Shown: positions 17,843 to 27,668 of the stretch, one piece after another
Layout: each line of letters opens with the position of its first letter
Position numbering within the stretch: the first letter of the stretch is position 1
Assembly: GCA_951812505.1 (NCBI GenBank)
Contig: CATOSI010000003.1
Span: 186,001-250,000 of the forward strand
Reading direction: 5' to 3'
DNA: 64,000 bases
Source of the DNA: an uncultured Dehalococcoidia bacterium
GTDB taxonomy: Bacteria > Chloroflexota > Dehalococcoidia > Lucifugimonadales > UBA1123
Translations under genes and position numbers: made by a program
Notes under the pieces: model-generated
What the model saw: the letters and a program-made list of their open reading frames with translations, nothing else
The model's database searches: none
Told to the model about the DNA's origin: nothing

Positions 17843-18604
17843 CTATTCCTCATCTCGCGGAGGAAAATCCGCATACTTCACTCTTACCAGACACAGTCCC
17901 TGCGGAGGCAGGGAGCGCGCCACCGGAGCGCCCTCTGCTCTCGAAATCTGTTTCTTGATATCTTCTGTTGTCAATTTGCCTGCGCCCACATCCACGAGAG
18001 CGCCGACCATCCGCCTCACCTGTCTCGGCAGAAAGGCGTTTCCCTCGACCTCCACATGCAAGAATGGCTCACTGGGCTTCAGGTCTATCCTGTATATTCG
18101 GCGAACCGTGCTGGCTTCCGGATCGTCCAGCGGACTGCCGAAGCTGGCAAAGTCGTGAGCGCCGACCATCGGAGCGGCCGCTTCGAGCATTGCATCCAGG
18201 TCGAGCGGAGCCCGTACCATGTGGGTCCTGTCTCTCCACATCGGCGACCTGACCTTCGATACAAGCAGCGTATATCGGTACAGGCGGCTGATCGCGTCCC
18301 GTCTCGGATCGAAGTCCTGGCGCACGCGGTACACCTCCTTTACCGCTACATCCTGCGGCAGTCGCGCGTTCAGCGCGTTCAGAAACGTTTCAGGCGTATA
18401 GTTCGCGCTCGTATCGAACGCCACTACCTGTCCAAGGGCGTGGACGCCCGTGTCGGTACGGCCCGCCGCCCTTATTCTGACCGGCTGCGCGGTGAGGGAT
18501 TCTATTGATTTTTCAATTTGCTGCTGTACGGAGGGGGCGTTCTTCTGATACTGAAACCCGCTGTATCCCTTTCCGTGGTATTCGACGATCATCGCCAAGC
18601 GCAT
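17843..18604 (-). CDS. truA: tRNA pseudouridine synthase A
   Basis: 253 residues. Modifies U38-U40 in the anticodon arm. The catalytic aspartate is D51 in RAAGRTDTGVHALGQ, and the C-terminal block GNAFLPRQVRRMVGAL is present. Placed between rplQ and rplM, the common order in Firmicutes and Chloroflexota. Confidence 0.96.
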   Translation of the reverse strand: MRLAMIVEYHGKGYSGFQYQKNAPSVQQQIEKSIESLTAQPVRIRAAGRTDTGVHALGQVVAFDTSANYTPETFLNALNARLPQDVAVKEVYRVRQDFDPRRDAISRLYRYTLLVSKVRSPMWRDRTHMVRAPLDLDAMLEAAAPMVGAHDFASFGSPLDDPEASTVRRIYRIDLKPSEPFLHVEVEGNAFLPRQVRRMVGALVDVGAGKLTTEDIKKQISRAEGAPVARSLPPQGLCLVRVKYADFPPRDEE

Positions 18605-18640
18605 CGTCGTGGATTCCTGTCATGGACTATTCGCGCCGTC

Positions 18641-18991
18641 TTACACCAGTTCCACCAGGGCCATGTCCGCGGCGTCGCCCTTTCTCTTGCCGAGCTTGAA
18701 AGAGCGAGTGTAGCCGCCCTCGCGGTCCTCGTATCTCTCCGCCAATTCATCGAAGACCTTGCGCACGGCCTCTTTGTCGGTCAGCAGCGCGGCGGCCTGT
18801 CGGCGGTGGTGCAGCGTGCCTTTCTTGCCGAGAGTGATGACCTTTTCGGTCATGCGACGCGCCTCGAATGCCTTCGCTTCAGTCGTCTTCAGGGTCTCAT
18901 TGAGAATCAGGTTGGTCGCCATGCCTCTGAGCATCAGCATCCGATGCTGCGTGGGGCGTCCCAGCTTCTTCCCGGAAAGCCGGTGTCTCAT
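18641..18991 (-). CDS. rplQ: Ribosomal protein L17
   Basis: 116 residues from ATG 18991 (MRHRLSGKKLGRPTQHR). An upstream in-frame start at 19081 would lie inside rpoA and is not used. The ALLTDKEAVRKVFDELAERY block is typical. Last gene of the alpha operon proper, 16 bases after rpoA. Confidence 0.95.
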   Translation of the reverse strand: MRHRLSGKKLGRPTQHRMLMLRGMATNLILNETLKTTEAKAFEARRMTEKVITLGKKGTLHHRRQAAALLTDKEAVRKVFDELAERYEDREGGYTRSFKLGKRKGDAADMALVELV

Positions 18992-19007
18992 TTTCGAACA
19001 ACTCCTG

Positions 19008-20039
19008 CTAGTCGCCGGAGGCGACAGCTTCTTTTTCTTCTTCCTGAACCTCCGGGTCAACCTCCGGGGGAAGCAGGTCATTCTCTCTCAACTTGTCGTA
19101 CAGTTCGTTGTAGGACTTCTCGCCGAAGTTCCTTATGTTCATCAACTCGGCCTTGCTCCTGTCGAGCACCTCGCCAACCTTGTTTATGCCCGCGCGCTTC
19201 AGGCAGTTGAGCGTCCGGGAACTGAGGTCCAGCCTCTCAACGGGCACGTTGTACTGCTCGGCCTGGAGCTTGTTGGTGACGATCGTCACGCCCTCGGGCA
19301 TATCCTGAACGCCCTCGGACACATTTGTGAACAGGAAGAACTGGTTGACCAGTATATTGGATGCGCTCTTAAGCGCTTCGACGGGCCTGATCGAGCCGTC
19401 GGTCCAGATCTGGAGGGCCAGCCTCTCGAAGTCTGTGCGCTGACCGACTCGAGTGCGCTCCACGGTATAGTTCACCTTCCTGATGGGTGTGAATATCGCG
19501 TCTATCGGGAGCACACCGATGGCTTGCCCCTCGTCTTCGGACGCCTCTTTGTAACCCTTGCCGCGCTCGACGTTCATCTCCAGGGACAGCTTGGCGTCGG
19601 TGGAGTCAAGCGTCGCAAGATGCAGATCGGGGTTCACCACTTCGAAGTCCGCGGAGGCCATGATGTCCGCCGCGCTCACCTGTCCTTCGCCTGCGACTTC
19701 CAGCCGCAGCTTTCCGGGCCTGTCAACTTCCGAGCGCAGCCTGATCGCCTTTACGTTCAAAAGTATCTCAGTTACCTGTTCCTTGATGTTTGGAATTGTC
19801 TGGTACTCGTGCTGAACGCCTTCTATCTTTACGGATGTTATCGCCGTGCCCTCCAGGCCGCTGTAAAGAATGCGGCGCATCGGATTGCCGAGCGTAACTC
19901 CGTACCCCGGCTCCAGCGGCTCGATGACGAACTCGCCGTACCTCTCCTCATCCACCTCGACCCGTATGCTTGGCTCCAGTACCAGCTCTTCCTCTTCATA
20001 AGGAATTTCCGGCATAAATGTAGTCATGTCATAGACCAT
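19008..20039 (-). CDS. rpoA: RNA polymerase alpha subunit
   Basis: 343 residues. The N-terminal dimerisation domain (about 20-240) shows FVIEPLEPGYGVTLGNPMRR. The C-terminal domain (about 265-325) shows LSSRTLNCLKRAGINKVGEV, the helix-hairpin-helix that touches UP elements and activators. A short acidic tail follows. Directly upstream of rplQ. Confidence 0.97.
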   Translation of the reverse strand: MVYDMTTFMPEIPYEEEELVLEPSIRVEVDEERYGEFVIEPLEPGYGVTLGNPMRRILYSGLEGTAITSVKIEGVQHEYQTIPNIKEQVTEILLNVKAIRLRSEVDRPGKLRLEVAGEGQVSAADIMASADFEVVNPDLHLATLDSTDAKLSLEMNVERGKGYKEASEDEGQAIGVLPIDAIFTPIRKVNYTVERTRVGQRTDFERLALQIWTDGSIRPVEALKSASNILVNQFFLFTNVSEGVQDMPEGVTIVTNKLQAEQYNVPVERLDLSSRTLNCLKRAGINKVGEVLDRSKAELMNIRNFGEKSYNELYDKLRENDLLPPEVDPEVQEEEKEAVASGD

Positions 20040-20085
20040 GCGCCACTCTCCTTAACGAACACGTCGTGACAGCGATTGAAGGGCG

Positions 20086-20724
20086 TTACTTCGAGTAGAA
20101 CTCTACAACCAGCCTGGCGTCTATTCCGGTTTCAATCTCAGCGATGTCCGGCAAGGACGCCACCTCACCGCTCAGGTTTCCTACGTCGAGCCTGAGCCAG
20201 GGCGGAACGGGCCTCTTGGGGAGTCCGTCGGTCAGGTCCTGAATGAACTGCGGGGGAGAAGCGCCGTTAGAGCCCACACGCTTCCACTCGACCACGTCTC
20301 CTGGCTCCACCAGGTAAGACGGAATGTCCATTCGTCGCCCGTTTATGGTGAAGTGTCCGTGGTTCACGAGCTGTCTTCCCTGCTGCCTGGAGTCCGCCAT
20401 CGAAAGTCTGTAAATGACATTGTCGAGCCGGGTTTCCAGTATCTGGATCAGGTTATCGCCGGTCACGCCCGGGCGGTTGCGCGCCATGTCGAAATACTTC
20501 CTGAACTGTCGTTCGAGTATCCCGTATGTAAAGCGGGCCTTCTGCTTCTCGCGGAGCTGAAGAGCCCATTCCGAGGGCCTGCGACGCCTGGGCGTAGAAT
20601 CTCCGGGCGGTCTTCTTCTGCGTTCCACAGCGCAACGAGGCGTATAGCATCGTTCACCCTTCAGAAAGAGCTTCTCGCCTATGCGCCGGCACTTCCGGCA
20701 TTTTGCATCCTTGTATCTCGCCAT
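20086..20724 (-). CDS. rpsD: Ribosomal protein S4
   Basis: 212 residues. It is the zinc-binding form, with cysteines 9, 12, 26 and 31 in CRKCRR and GERCYTPRC. An S4 RNA-binding domain spans about 95-160 (RLDNVIYRLSMADSRQQGRQ). Initiates 30S assembly. Separated from rpsK by a membrane protein gene. Confidence 0.96.
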   Translation of the reverse strand: MARYKDAKCRKCRRIGEKLFLKGERCYTPRCAVERRRRPPGDSTPRRRRPSEWALQLREKQKARFTYGILERQFRKYFDMARNRPGVTGDNLIQILETRLDNVIYRLSMADSRQQGRQLVNHGHFTINGRRMDIPSYLVEPGDVVEWKRVGSNGASPPQFIQDLTDGLPKRPVPPWLRLDVGNLSGEVASLPDIAEIETGIDARLVVEFYSK

Positions 20725-20751
20725 CAGCCTTCCTTGTCTATATTCCTTCTG

Positions 20752-21639
20752 CTATGTACGCGCGATTCCCATCTCCAGGGACAGGCGCGATATATCGTAA
20801 TTCTCTTTTCTGATTCTCAAATCGTAGTAGAGCAGCGTCGTAGCTATAATTGTCACCGGCGCGATCAGTATAGAACTTGCTCTGTTTACCACCACACCGA
20901 CTAATGACACCCATAACGACGGTGATTCACCGGGCGATGTCGCTCCTCCTAATATCAGCATTGGCGTATTCAGAGCTATCAGCAACCCGATGGACACGAG
21001 CGAATAGACTACCAGGTGTCCGAAAATTCGCCATTTGCTATTTCTTGCTAAGTCAAATCCTCGCTGAAGTGCGGACCGAACATGCCGACCTTCTACTATG
21101 AGCGCGGGCATTATCACAACCAGATATATGCTGTAGATCACCAGTATCGGCAGCGACACGAACATCACAGCCAATGCGATAAGCACATTTACCGTTATCT
21201 CCGGCTCTGCCGCCTCCTGGGTTTCCACCGCCGTAGAGGGGTCGGACACCGTCAGGACCGCCGACATAACCAGCGCCAGCAGGACTCCGAGCGCAATCGC
21301 GAAAACCGTCAGCGATACCACGCGCCACAGCGCTCTCGTATAACAATCTCCTACATTTACTTGATTGACAAGATAGTGTTGGCCTACCGCAAATATGCCC
21401 GCCGCGTACACGAATATCGAGAGCACGCCGTCCAGAACCGTCATGGCCAGTGTCGGCCATACACTGGCTCGATTTATCGTTGTCACGATCAGTTCCAGAA
21501 AGCCTATGGGAACATAGATCACCGCCACCAGCATGACAATTCTCGGAAAGTGTCTCCAGTAAATGGTGAACGTCTCGCTGAGTATGTCTATAACGCCTCG
21601 CTCTGTGAGTTGGCGGTCGGCTCTGTTCTCCTCCAGCAA
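20752..21639 (-). CDS. Six-helix membrane protein inside the alpha operon
   Basis: 295 residues with about six membrane segments. It begins with a soluble ERGVIDILSETFTIYWRHFP segment, which resembles uncharacterised proteins related to the membrane domain of glycerophosphodiester phosphodiesterases and YciC. No catalytic motif is seen. It lies 26 bases after rpsK and 27 before rpsD in the same direction, so it is co-transcribed with ribosomal genes, which is not usual. It may help insertion or lipid homeostasis, but that is a guess. Confidence 0.65.
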   Translation of the reverse strand: MLEENRADRQLTERGVIDILSETFTIYWRHFPRIVMLVAVIYVPIGFLELIVTTINRASVWPTLAMTVLDGVLSIFVYAAGIFAVGQHYLVNQVNVGDCYTRALWRVVSLTVFAIALGVLLALVMSAVLTVSDPSTAVETQEAAEPEITVNVLIALAVMFVSLPILVIYSIYLVVIMPALIVEGRHVRSALQRGFDLARNSKWRIFGHLVVYSLVSIGLLIALNTPMLILGGATSPGESPSLWVSLVGVVVNRASSILIAPVTIIATTLLYYDLRIRKENYDISRLSLEMGIART

Positions 21640-21665
21640 TCTGAGACCCTTCGGATGCGCTCAGG

Positions 21666-22052
21666 CTACACCCGGCGACGCTTGGGAGGTCTGCAACCGT
21701 TGTGCGGGATTGGTGTAACGTCCTTGATAGACGTTACGAGAATTCCCGCGCCCTGCAGCGCCCGTATTGCCGCCTCGCGTCCCGAACCAGGTCCACGTAC
21801 AAACACTTCCACCTGCCGGATACCATGCTCCATGCCCTTGCGGGCCGCATCCTCACCCGCGCGCTGGGCTACGAAAGCCGTGGACTTTCTGGAGCCGCGG
21901 AAGCCCACGGTCCCGGAGCTTCCCCAGGCAATTGGGTTGCCCTGCGGGTCGGTGATCGTGATTATCGTATTATTGAACGTGGACTGAATATAAGCCCTGC
22001 CCACGGGAATGGACTTGCGCTCTCTGCGTCTTGCTCTCGGTCTTCTTGCCAT
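21666..22052 (-). CDS. rpsK: Ribosomal protein S11
   Basis: 128 residues with [35 protein letters not shown] and the C-terminal [14 protein letters not shown] that is nearly invariant in bacteria. Platform protein of the 30S subunit. 15 bases after rpsM. Confidence 0.97.
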   Translation of the reverse strand: MARRPRARRRERKSIPVGRAYIQSTFNNTIITITDPQGNPIAWGSSGTVGFRGSRKSTAFVAQRAGEDAARKGMEHGIRQVEVFVRGPGSGREAAIRALQGAGILVTSIKDVTPIPHNGCRPPKRRRV

Positions 22053-22067
22053 AACCTGGATATATCC

Positions 22068-22451
22068 TTACTTCTTGGTAGTCGTTCGTCCGCGTCCGGC
22101 TACAGCGACGCGCTTACTGCGCTTTGCCCTGGCGTTCGTCTTGGTGCGCTGACCGCGTACCGGAAGATTCCGCCGGTGCCTGAGACCACGGTACGAGCCT
22201 ATGTCTATGAGGCGTCGAATGTTCAAGTTGACTTCGCGCCTGAGGTCTCCCTCGACGGTCTTCTCGCGATCTATGATCTCACGGATGCGCGTGAGCTGCA
22301 CATCGGACAAGTCTCTGACCTTGGGGTTGTCCAGAACCCCCGCCTTTTCGCACACGTCCTGAGCCTGGTGTGGGCCGATGCCGTATATGCTTCTGAGCGA
22401 GACTTCCACTCGTTTGTTGTCAGGAATGTTGACTCCCGATACTATCGCCAT
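22068..22451 (-). CDS. rpsM: Ribosomal protein S13
   Basis: 127 residues with SGVNIPDNKRVEVSLRSIYG and the C-terminal RHRRNLPVRGQRTKTNAR. Head protein contacting tRNA and the intersubunit bridge. First gene of the alpha operon segment after rpmJ. Confidence 0.97.
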   Translation of the reverse strand: MAIVSGVNIPDNKRVEVSLRSIYGIGPHQAQDVCEKAGVLDNPKVRDLSDVQLTRIREIIDREKTVEGDLRREVNLNIRRLIDIGSYRGLRHRRNLPVRGQRTKTNARAKRSKRVAVAGRGRTTTKK

Positions 22452-22469
22452 GATCTTTCCTCCTGGTCG

Positions 22470-22506
22470 CCCTCACCCTATCCCTCTACCATCGTGGGAG
22501 AGGGGA
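22470..22506. repeat. A-type palindromic repeat, reverse orientation
   Basis: Read on the minus strand this is GTCCCCTCTCCCACGATGG followed by an AGAGGGATAGGGTGAGGG half. It is the A family of this window, but inverted relative to the other copies, and lies between rpmJ and rpsM. Confidence 0.6.
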
Positions 22507-22511
22507 CTTTT

Positions 22512-22625
22512 CTAACCCTGTCGCTGCTTGTGCCTGGGGTTTTCACAGATAATCATTACCCGTCCGTGGCGTCTGATCACCTTACACTTGGCGCATCTAA
22601 CTTTAACCGATGCCGAAACCTTCAT
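22512..22625 (-). CDS. rpmJ: Ribosomal protein L36
   Basis: 37 residues, [20 protein letters not shown] and then [17 protein letters not shown]. It is the zinc form, with C11, C14, C27 and H32. Lies between infA and rpsM, the conserved position. Confidence 0.93.
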   Translation of the reverse strand: MKVSASVKVRCAKCKVIRRHGRVMIICENPRHKQRQG

Positions 22626-22683
22626 GTCAGCCTCTTCTCAATCGGCGTTACGAGCCGTAATATTTCGCTTTGACTTCCTTGGG

Positions 22684-22908
22684 CTACCTGAAGCGGTAGG
22701 TGATCCTTCCGCGCGTCAGATCGTAAGGAGACAGTTCCACAAGGACCTTGTCTCCCGGTAGCACGCGGATAAAGTTCAGCTTGAGTTTGCCCGATACATA
22801 GGCCAGCACCTTATGTTGGTTGGCAAGCTCAACCCTGAAACTGGCATTGGGGAGGGACTCCGTTACGGTTCCCTCTACCTCGATAGCCTCTTTCTGCTTC
22901 TTCGCCAT
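22684..22908 (-). CDS. infA: Translation initiation factor IF-1
   Basis: 74 residues, a single S1-type OB fold. It contains [35 protein letters not shown] (here [16 protein letters not shown]) and the final [11 protein letters not shown]. Occupies the ribosomal A site during initiation. Follows map by 30 bases. Confidence 0.97.
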   Translation of the reverse strand: MAKKQKEAIEVEGTVTESLPNASFRVELANQHKVLAYVSGKLKLNFIRVLPGDKVLVELSPYDLTRGRITYRFR

Positions 22909-22938
22909 TAGACTCCTTTCGAGTCGTCGCCCCGCCGT

Positions 22939-23730
22939 TCATGCCAGGCGGGTCGTTACCACGGGTCCTTCATCCGTAACAATAACCGTATCTTCAAAAT
23001 GCGCTGAAAGGCTCCCGTCGGCGGTGGACACCGTCCAGCCGTCCTCCAGTACCTTCGTATCGGACGTTCCTATATTCAGCATCGGCTCAATGGCCAGCCC
23101 CATACCCTTGCGTATGAGCGCCCCATTACCCACCTTGCCGTAGTTGGGGATTTGTGGCTCCTCGTGCATCGCGTAGCCGATTCCGTGTCCTACGTACTGC
23201 TTTACCAGATAATATCCAAGACTCTCGGCGTGTCTCTGGATGGCGTTGGATATGTCTCCGATTCTACCCCCGGCGCGTACTCTCGCTATGCCTATGTCCA
23301 GAGACTCACTGGTAGCGTCCATGAGTTGCTGACACTCTTTGCTGATCTCTCCGATTCCTACAGTAAACGCGCTGTCGCCGTGAACGCCTCCGTAGATCGC
23401 TCCAACGTCCACGCTCAGAATATCGCCGTCCTTCAGTCTTCTCCGACCGGGTATGCCGTGAACGATCTCTTCATTCAGAGAAGCGCATATCGTTGCGGGA
23501 AATGCGTAGGGCATAGACATCCCCGGGTTGTATCCCTTGAACGAAGGGACGGCGCCTAGCTTCCTGATTGTCTTTTCGGCGATGGCGTCCAGTTCCCGGG
23601 TCTCTATTCCGGGCTCTGCCGCCTTGATCATATTTGCTTTAGCGTGTGCTACTATCTGACCCGCTTCAATCATCATATTCAAGTCGCGGCGCGACTTTAT
23701 CGTGATTCCTCCTGACCGCCTGCGGGCCAT
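22939..23730 (-). CDS. map: Methionine aminopeptidase
   Basis: 263 residues, type I. Removes the initiator methionine with two metal ions. Ligands are visible in SVDVGAIYGGVHGDSA (two Asp), GHGIGYAMHEEP (His, Glu) and the final HFEDTVIVT (Glu). Lies between adk and infA, as in many spc operons. Confidence 0.96.
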   Translation of the reverse strand: MARRRSGGITIKSRRDLNMMIEAGQIVAHAKANMIKAAEPGIETRELDAIAEKTIRKLGAVPSFKGYNPGMSMPYAFPATICASLNEEIVHGIPGRRRLKDGDILSVDVGAIYGGVHGDSAFTVGIGEISKECQQLMDATSESLDIGIARVRAGGRIGDISNAIQRHAESLGYYLVKQYVGHGIGYAMHEEPQIPNYGKVGNGALIRKGMGLAIEPMLNIGTSDTKVLEDGWTVSTADGSLSAHFEDTVIVTDEGPVVTTRLA

Positions 23731-23829
23731 TTAGAGCGACTCCCTCCTGTGTGTATGCCACCGTGCCTGTGCATTCGGCTATTCGGAATTAGACAATAAG
23801 TTTACATAAAATTCAGTGTTTCCAACAAA

Positions 23830-24501
23830 TCAGGCGCTTACCGCCACCCGGAGCGCGTCTCCAACCGACTCCACGGGCTGCTCACCGTCCACATCGGAAA
23901 GTATTCCAGCCCTGCGATAGTAGTCCAGAATCGGCTGCGTCTCCTCGTTGTAAACCTCGATGCGTCTGGCGACCACTTCCGCCTTGTCGTCGTCGCGCTG
24001 GTACAGGCTTCCGCCGCACTCTTCGCATCTGCCGTCCACCGCCGGGGGAGACGTATTCAGGTTGTACGGAATCTGGCACTCGCTGCATATGATCCGTCCG
24101 CCGAGCCTGCGGACAAGCTCATCGTCCGACACGTTGATGAGTACCACATGATCAATTCCGCCTCGCTCCGTAAGAGCGTCGTCGAGCGCCTGCGCCTGTG
24201 CCTGAGTCCTCGGGAAGCCGTCCAGAACGAAGCCGGCCGAATGGTCGGGGTCGTTTATCCACTCCATTATCATCCCGATAGTTACATCGTCCGGTACGTA
24301 CACGCCTTTTTCCATGTATGAGCGCGCCAACTGTCCCAGTTCGGTATTCCGACGCTGGTGGTCCCTGAAGAGGTCGCCTGACGATACCGCGCTCACGCCA
24401 AGTTTCTCAGCAAGGTTCGCCGCCTGCGTACCTTTGCCGGAGCCCGGTGGCCCCATGAGGATTACGTTCAATTCAGTTCTGTCTCCGCTACCATCCGTCA
24501 T
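23830..24501 (-). CDS. adk: Adenylate kinase
   Basis: 223 residues. Interconverts AMP, ADP and ATP. The P-loop GPPGSGKGTQ is near the N-terminus. The long LID contains a zinc ribbon of two CxxC pairs (CSEC and CEEC), typical of the long Gram-positive-type form. Lies between secY and map. Confidence 0.97.
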   Translation of the reverse strand: MTDGSGDRTELNVILMGPPGSGKGTQAANLAEKLGVSAVSSGDLFRDHQRRNTELGQLARSYMEKGVYVPDDVTIGMIMEWINDPDHSAGFVLDGFPRTQAQAQALDDALTERGGIDHVVLINVSDDELVRRLGGRIICSECQIPYNLNTSPPAVDGRCEECGGSLYQRDDDKAEVVARRIEVYNEETQPILDYYRRAGILSDVDGEQPVESVGDALRVAVSA

Positions 24502-24522
24502 TCCCGCGAAAGCCGGAATCCA
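24497..24522. repeat. B-type palindromic repeat
   Basis: GTCATTCCCGCGAAAGCCGG and AATCCA, with one mismatch in the palindrome. It overlaps the first codons of adk and lies in the adk-secY spacer. Confidence 0.7.
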
Positions 24523-24565
24523 CTCATATCCAATTCGATTATCGTTGTCATTCTCAACTTCAAAT

Positions 24566-25906
24566 TTACCTGATGAAGCCCTCGTAATTGCGCATCAACA
24601 ACTGCGCTTCGAGCTGCCTCATGGTATCGAGCGCGACGCCGACCATGATCAGCAGGCTCGTGCTGGAAAGCGTGAGCGCCCTGACGTTGGTAGCCAGCGC
24701 AACGAAGTACGGCAAGATGGCGATTACGCCCAGGAAAAGGGCGCCGCCCCAGGTAATTCTGATGATGACTCTGTTCAGGTATTCCTGCGTTGGTCTGCCC
24801 GGCCTGATTCCCAGGATGAATCCGCCGTTTCTCTGGAGGTTCTCAGCCAGGTTCTGCTGCTGGAAAGTCACCAGCGTATAGAAGAACGTAAAGATCACCA
24901 CCAGGATGAACAGCGCAATCCAGTACGGGAAGTTAGACGGGTCGAGCGTATCTGTAAAGAAACGCGCCAGCCGCGTGAAGAACGAGTCCGACAGCGGATT
25001 CTGGAAATAGCTGAAGATCGTCGCCGGCAGGATGATTATGCTGAACGCGAAGATGAGCGGAATCATGCCCGCGCTGTTGACTCTCAGCGGCAGGAACGTG
25101 GAGCCGGACTGCCTCTGCATCTGGCCGCCCCTGTATATGCTGCGTCCGTACTGTACTGGAATGCGTCTCTGCGCCTCGTTGAACAGCACTATCACGAATA
25201 TGATACCGAAGGCTAACAGTCCCAGCAGCAATAGTCCCCCGGCGGCGTTATTCTCCAGCAGGCCCTGGCCCACGATGGTCGGAAAGCCCGCGACAATGCC
25301 GCCGAATATGATTAACGAGATCCCATTGCCCAGTCCACGCTCGGATATGAGTTCGCCCAGCCACACAAGGAACATCGTTCCGGCGACCATGGACATCAGC
25401 ATCGCGGCGGTGCCTATGTTCAGACCGAAATCCACTCCCGGCAGAACGCCGGACTGTCTGAGCAGCGTGAGCTGCCCCCAGGATTGCAGGAACGCGATGG
25501 GCACGGTGGCATAGTGCGTAATCTGGTTGATGCGCTGTCGTCCGTAGTCGCCCTCCTGTGAGAGCGCCTTTAGACTGGGAACGGCGGGAACCAGAATCTG
25601 CATCACGATGGACGCTGTGATATACGGATACACGCCAATCGCTGCGACGCTCAGATTAGCGAGCGCTCCCCCGCTGAACAGGTTCAGAAATCCCAGAAGT
25701 TCCTGTTGCTGAAACGCCTGGGACAGCGCCTGGGTATCCACCCCGGGCACCGGAATCTGGGCGACGAATCGAAACACGACGAGCATCGCCAGCGTGAATA
25801 GTATTCGCGCGCGCAGGTCGGGCACCCGCATCGCATCTATCATAGACTGTATCAGCTGTGGTCTCGAAGACTGCTGCTGTGCTCTGGCTGCCTGCGCCTG
25901 GCGCAT
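24566..25906 (-). CDS. secY: Protein translocase subunit SecY
   Basis: 446 residues with ten membrane helices, the channel of the Sec translocon. Recognisable blocks are the plug region after RFVAQIPVPGVDT, the GNGISLIIFGGIVAG segment and the cytoplasmic loop with VQYGRSIYRGG. Follows rplO in the spc operon order. Confidence 0.97.
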   Translation of the reverse strand: MRQAQAARAQQQSSRPQLIQSMIDAMRVPDLRARILFTLAMLVVFRFVAQIPVPGVDTQALSQAFQQQELLGFLNLFSGGALANLSVAAIGVYPYITASIVMQILVPAVPSLKALSQEGDYGRQRINQITHYATVPIAFLQSWGQLTLLRQSGVLPGVDFGLNIGTAAMLMSMVAGTMFLVWLGELISERGLGNGISLIIFGGIVAGFPTIVGQGLLENNAAGGLLLLGLLAFGIIFVIVLFNEAQRRIPVQYGRSIYRGGQMQRQSGSTFLPLRVNSAGMIPLIFAFSIIILPATIFSYFQNPLSDSFFTRLARFFTDTLDPSNFPYWIALFILVVIFTFFYTLVTFQQQNLAENLQRNGGFILGIRPGRPTQEYLNRVIIRITWGGALFLGVIAILPYFVALATNVRALTLSSTSLLIMVGVALDTMRQLEAQLLMRNYEGFIR

Positions 25907-25952
25907 TAACTGGACTCCTTGATATTCCCGCGCGGGGAATTGGGGCGCTGTC

Positions 25953-26399
25953 TCACTCTATTACCGTTGTATTGCCGCCTGCGGCTTCGATCTTCTGCCT
26001 GGCGGACGCCGAGAAGCGTTGCGCCGATATGCTTATCGCCACATCTATCTCGCCCCTGCCCAGTACCTTGACCGGATTTCTCAGATCCTTGACGAATCCG
26101 ACCTGCTGAAGCAGTTCGGGTGTAACCTCACTGTCCGGCGGGAACAGCGCAAGCTGTTCGACGTTCACTACGCTGTATTCCTGGCGGAATATATTGTTGA
26201 ACCCACGAATGCTCGGAAGTCGCTTGAGCAGAGACAACTGCCCGCCCTGGAACTTCGTCATCGGGCCCTTGCCGCTCCGTGACTTCTGTCCCTTGAGGCC
26301 GCGGCCCGAGTACGTACCCTTGCCGCTGCCGTCGCCCCGGCCAACGCGCCTTCTCTTCTTTTTTGTCCCTTTCGGGGATGTCATGAGATGCTGCTGCAT
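25953..26399 (-). CDS. rplO: Ribosomal protein L15
   Basis: 148 residues. The basic, glycine-rich N-terminus has KKRRRVGRGDGSGKGTYSGR and then GLKGQKSRSGKGP. The C-terminal part has VLGRGEIDVAISISAQRFS. The N-terminus could also be the ATG five codons later. Confidence 0.95.
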   Translation of the reverse strand: MQQHLMTSPKGTKKKRRRVGRGDGSGKGTYSGRGLKGQKSRSGKGPMTKFQGGQLSLLKRLPSIRGFNNIFRQEYSVVNVEQLALFPPDSEVTPELLQQVGFVKDLRNPVKVLGRGEIDVAISISAQRFSASARQKIEAAGGNTTVIE

Positions 26400-26456
26400 T
26401 TTGAAACTGTCGCTCTGTGCTGAAACTGTGTCCTGTGGAGTGGCGGCTGCCGACTA

Positions 26457-26654
26457 TCAGTCCGACTCGTCGGAATCAACCGGCTTCACCTCGACCAGGT
26501 GACGTACCTTGTGGACCACTCCCATGATGGACGGCGTGTCTTCATGCTCGACTGTTTGGTTCAGTCGCCTCAGTCCGAGGCCCTCGATGGCTCTCTTCTG
26601 CGACCTCTCGTAACCAATCGCGCTCTTTTTCCATGTTATAGATATTTTCGCCAT
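26457..26654 (-). CDS. rpmD: Ribosomal protein L30
   Basis: 65 residues with ISITWKKSAIGYERSQKRAI and GLGLRRLNQTVEHEDTPS, the typical short bacterial L30 with an acidic C-terminal tail. Confidence 0.93.
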   Translation of the reverse strand: MAKISITWKKSAIGYERSQKRAIEGLGLRRLNQTVEHEDTPSIMGVVHKVRHLVEVKPVDSDESD

Positions 26655-26666
26655 GAATATGATCTC

Positions 26667-27293
26667 TTAAGAATTTTCCTGCTGAGGCTGGGCGGCTGCC
26701 GCCTCCGCTGCTTCCGCCGCCGCTCTCTCGGCCTGTCGCGCCGCCCTGCGTTCGGCTTGTATTCTCTGACGTTCCTTGACTTCCTCCACAGTCTGCCGCC
26801 TCTTGGCAAACTCTTCTTCAGGAAGTCTCAGTTTCTTCAGGCCCTCGAAAGTCGCCTTGACCACGTTGACCGGATTGTTACTGCGTCTGGACTTGGTAAG
26901 TATGTCACGGACGCCCGCGAGTTCCACCACAGCGCGCACCGAGCCACCGGCAATTACGCCGGTGCCGGGCACCGCGGGCTTCAGCATCACCTCGGAGCCG
27001 CCGTACTTGGACACTATATCGTGCGGAATGGTCGAGCCCTTGAGAGGGACGGTTATCATGTTGGCCTTCGCCTTGACCGTGCCTTTTCTAACGGCGTCGG
27101 GAACGGCGTCCGCCTTGCCCATGCCTATTCCAACGTGTCCCTCGCCGTCTCCGACGACCACCACAGCGTTGAACCTGAGATGTCGGCCGCCCTTGACGAC
27201 CTTGGCGACGCGGGATATTCTGACGACCCTTTCTACAAGGGCCATCTCATCTTGGTCTTCCTGATCTCGCCTCTGCGAGAAATTCGTTGTCAT
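26667..27293 (-). CDS. rpsE: Ribosomal protein S5
   Basis: 208 residues. It has the S5 double-stranded RNA-binding block [20 protein letters not shown] and the [20 protein letters not shown] segment. The C-terminal extension of about 40 residues is Ala/Arg/Glu-rich and probably a helix. The start overlaps the rplR stop by one base (TAATG). Confidence 0.96.
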   Translation of the reverse strand: MTTNFSQRRDQEDQDEMALVERVVRISRVAKVVKGGRHLRFNAVVVVGDGEGHVGIGMGKADAVPDAVRKGTVKAKANMITVPLKGSTIPHDIVSKYGGSEVMLKPAVPGTGVIAGGSVRAVVELAGVRDILTKSRRSNNPVNVVKATFEGLKKLRLPEEEFAKRRQTVEEVKERQRIQAERRAARQAERAAAEAAEAAAAQPQQENS

Positions 27294-27667
27294 TAGAAAA
27301 CCAGTCCTCCCTTGCGCGCGGCGTCAGCCAGCGCTTTTGCCCTGCCGTGATACTTGAAGCCGCCCCGGTCGAAGACAACGCTCTTTATGCCCTTATCCAG
27401 GGCGCGTTCGGCTATGACGCTGCCAACCAGCGCCGCAACCTCAGACTTGGCTTTGCCACCGTTGACCTCCGCTCTTACGTCGGGGTCCAGGCTCGATGCC
27501 GCGACCAGAGTATGACCTTGCGTGTCATCTATGACTTGGACGTAAATGTTATTCAGGCTGCGGAACACCGCCATGCGCGGACGGTCCGGCCATCCGAACA
27601 CCTTTCTACGGACTCGCTTGTGACGCACCTGACGGCGCGTCTTTCGCACTCTTGCCTTAGTAGCCAC
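27293..27667 (-). CDS. rplR: Ribosomal protein L18
   Basis: 124 residues. GTG at 27667 is chosen because GGAG lies about 9 nt upstream and the protein then begins [20 protein letters not shown]. Longer readings would run into rplF. The [20 protein letters not shown] end binds 5S rRNA. Confidence 0.94.
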   Translation of the reverse strand: MATKARVRKTRRQVRHKRVRRKVFGWPDRPRMAVFRSLNNIYVQVIDDTQGHTLVAASSLDPDVRAEVNGGKAKSEVAALVGSVIAERALDKGIKSVVFDRGGFKYHGRAKALADAARKGGLVF

Positions 27668-27668
27668 C

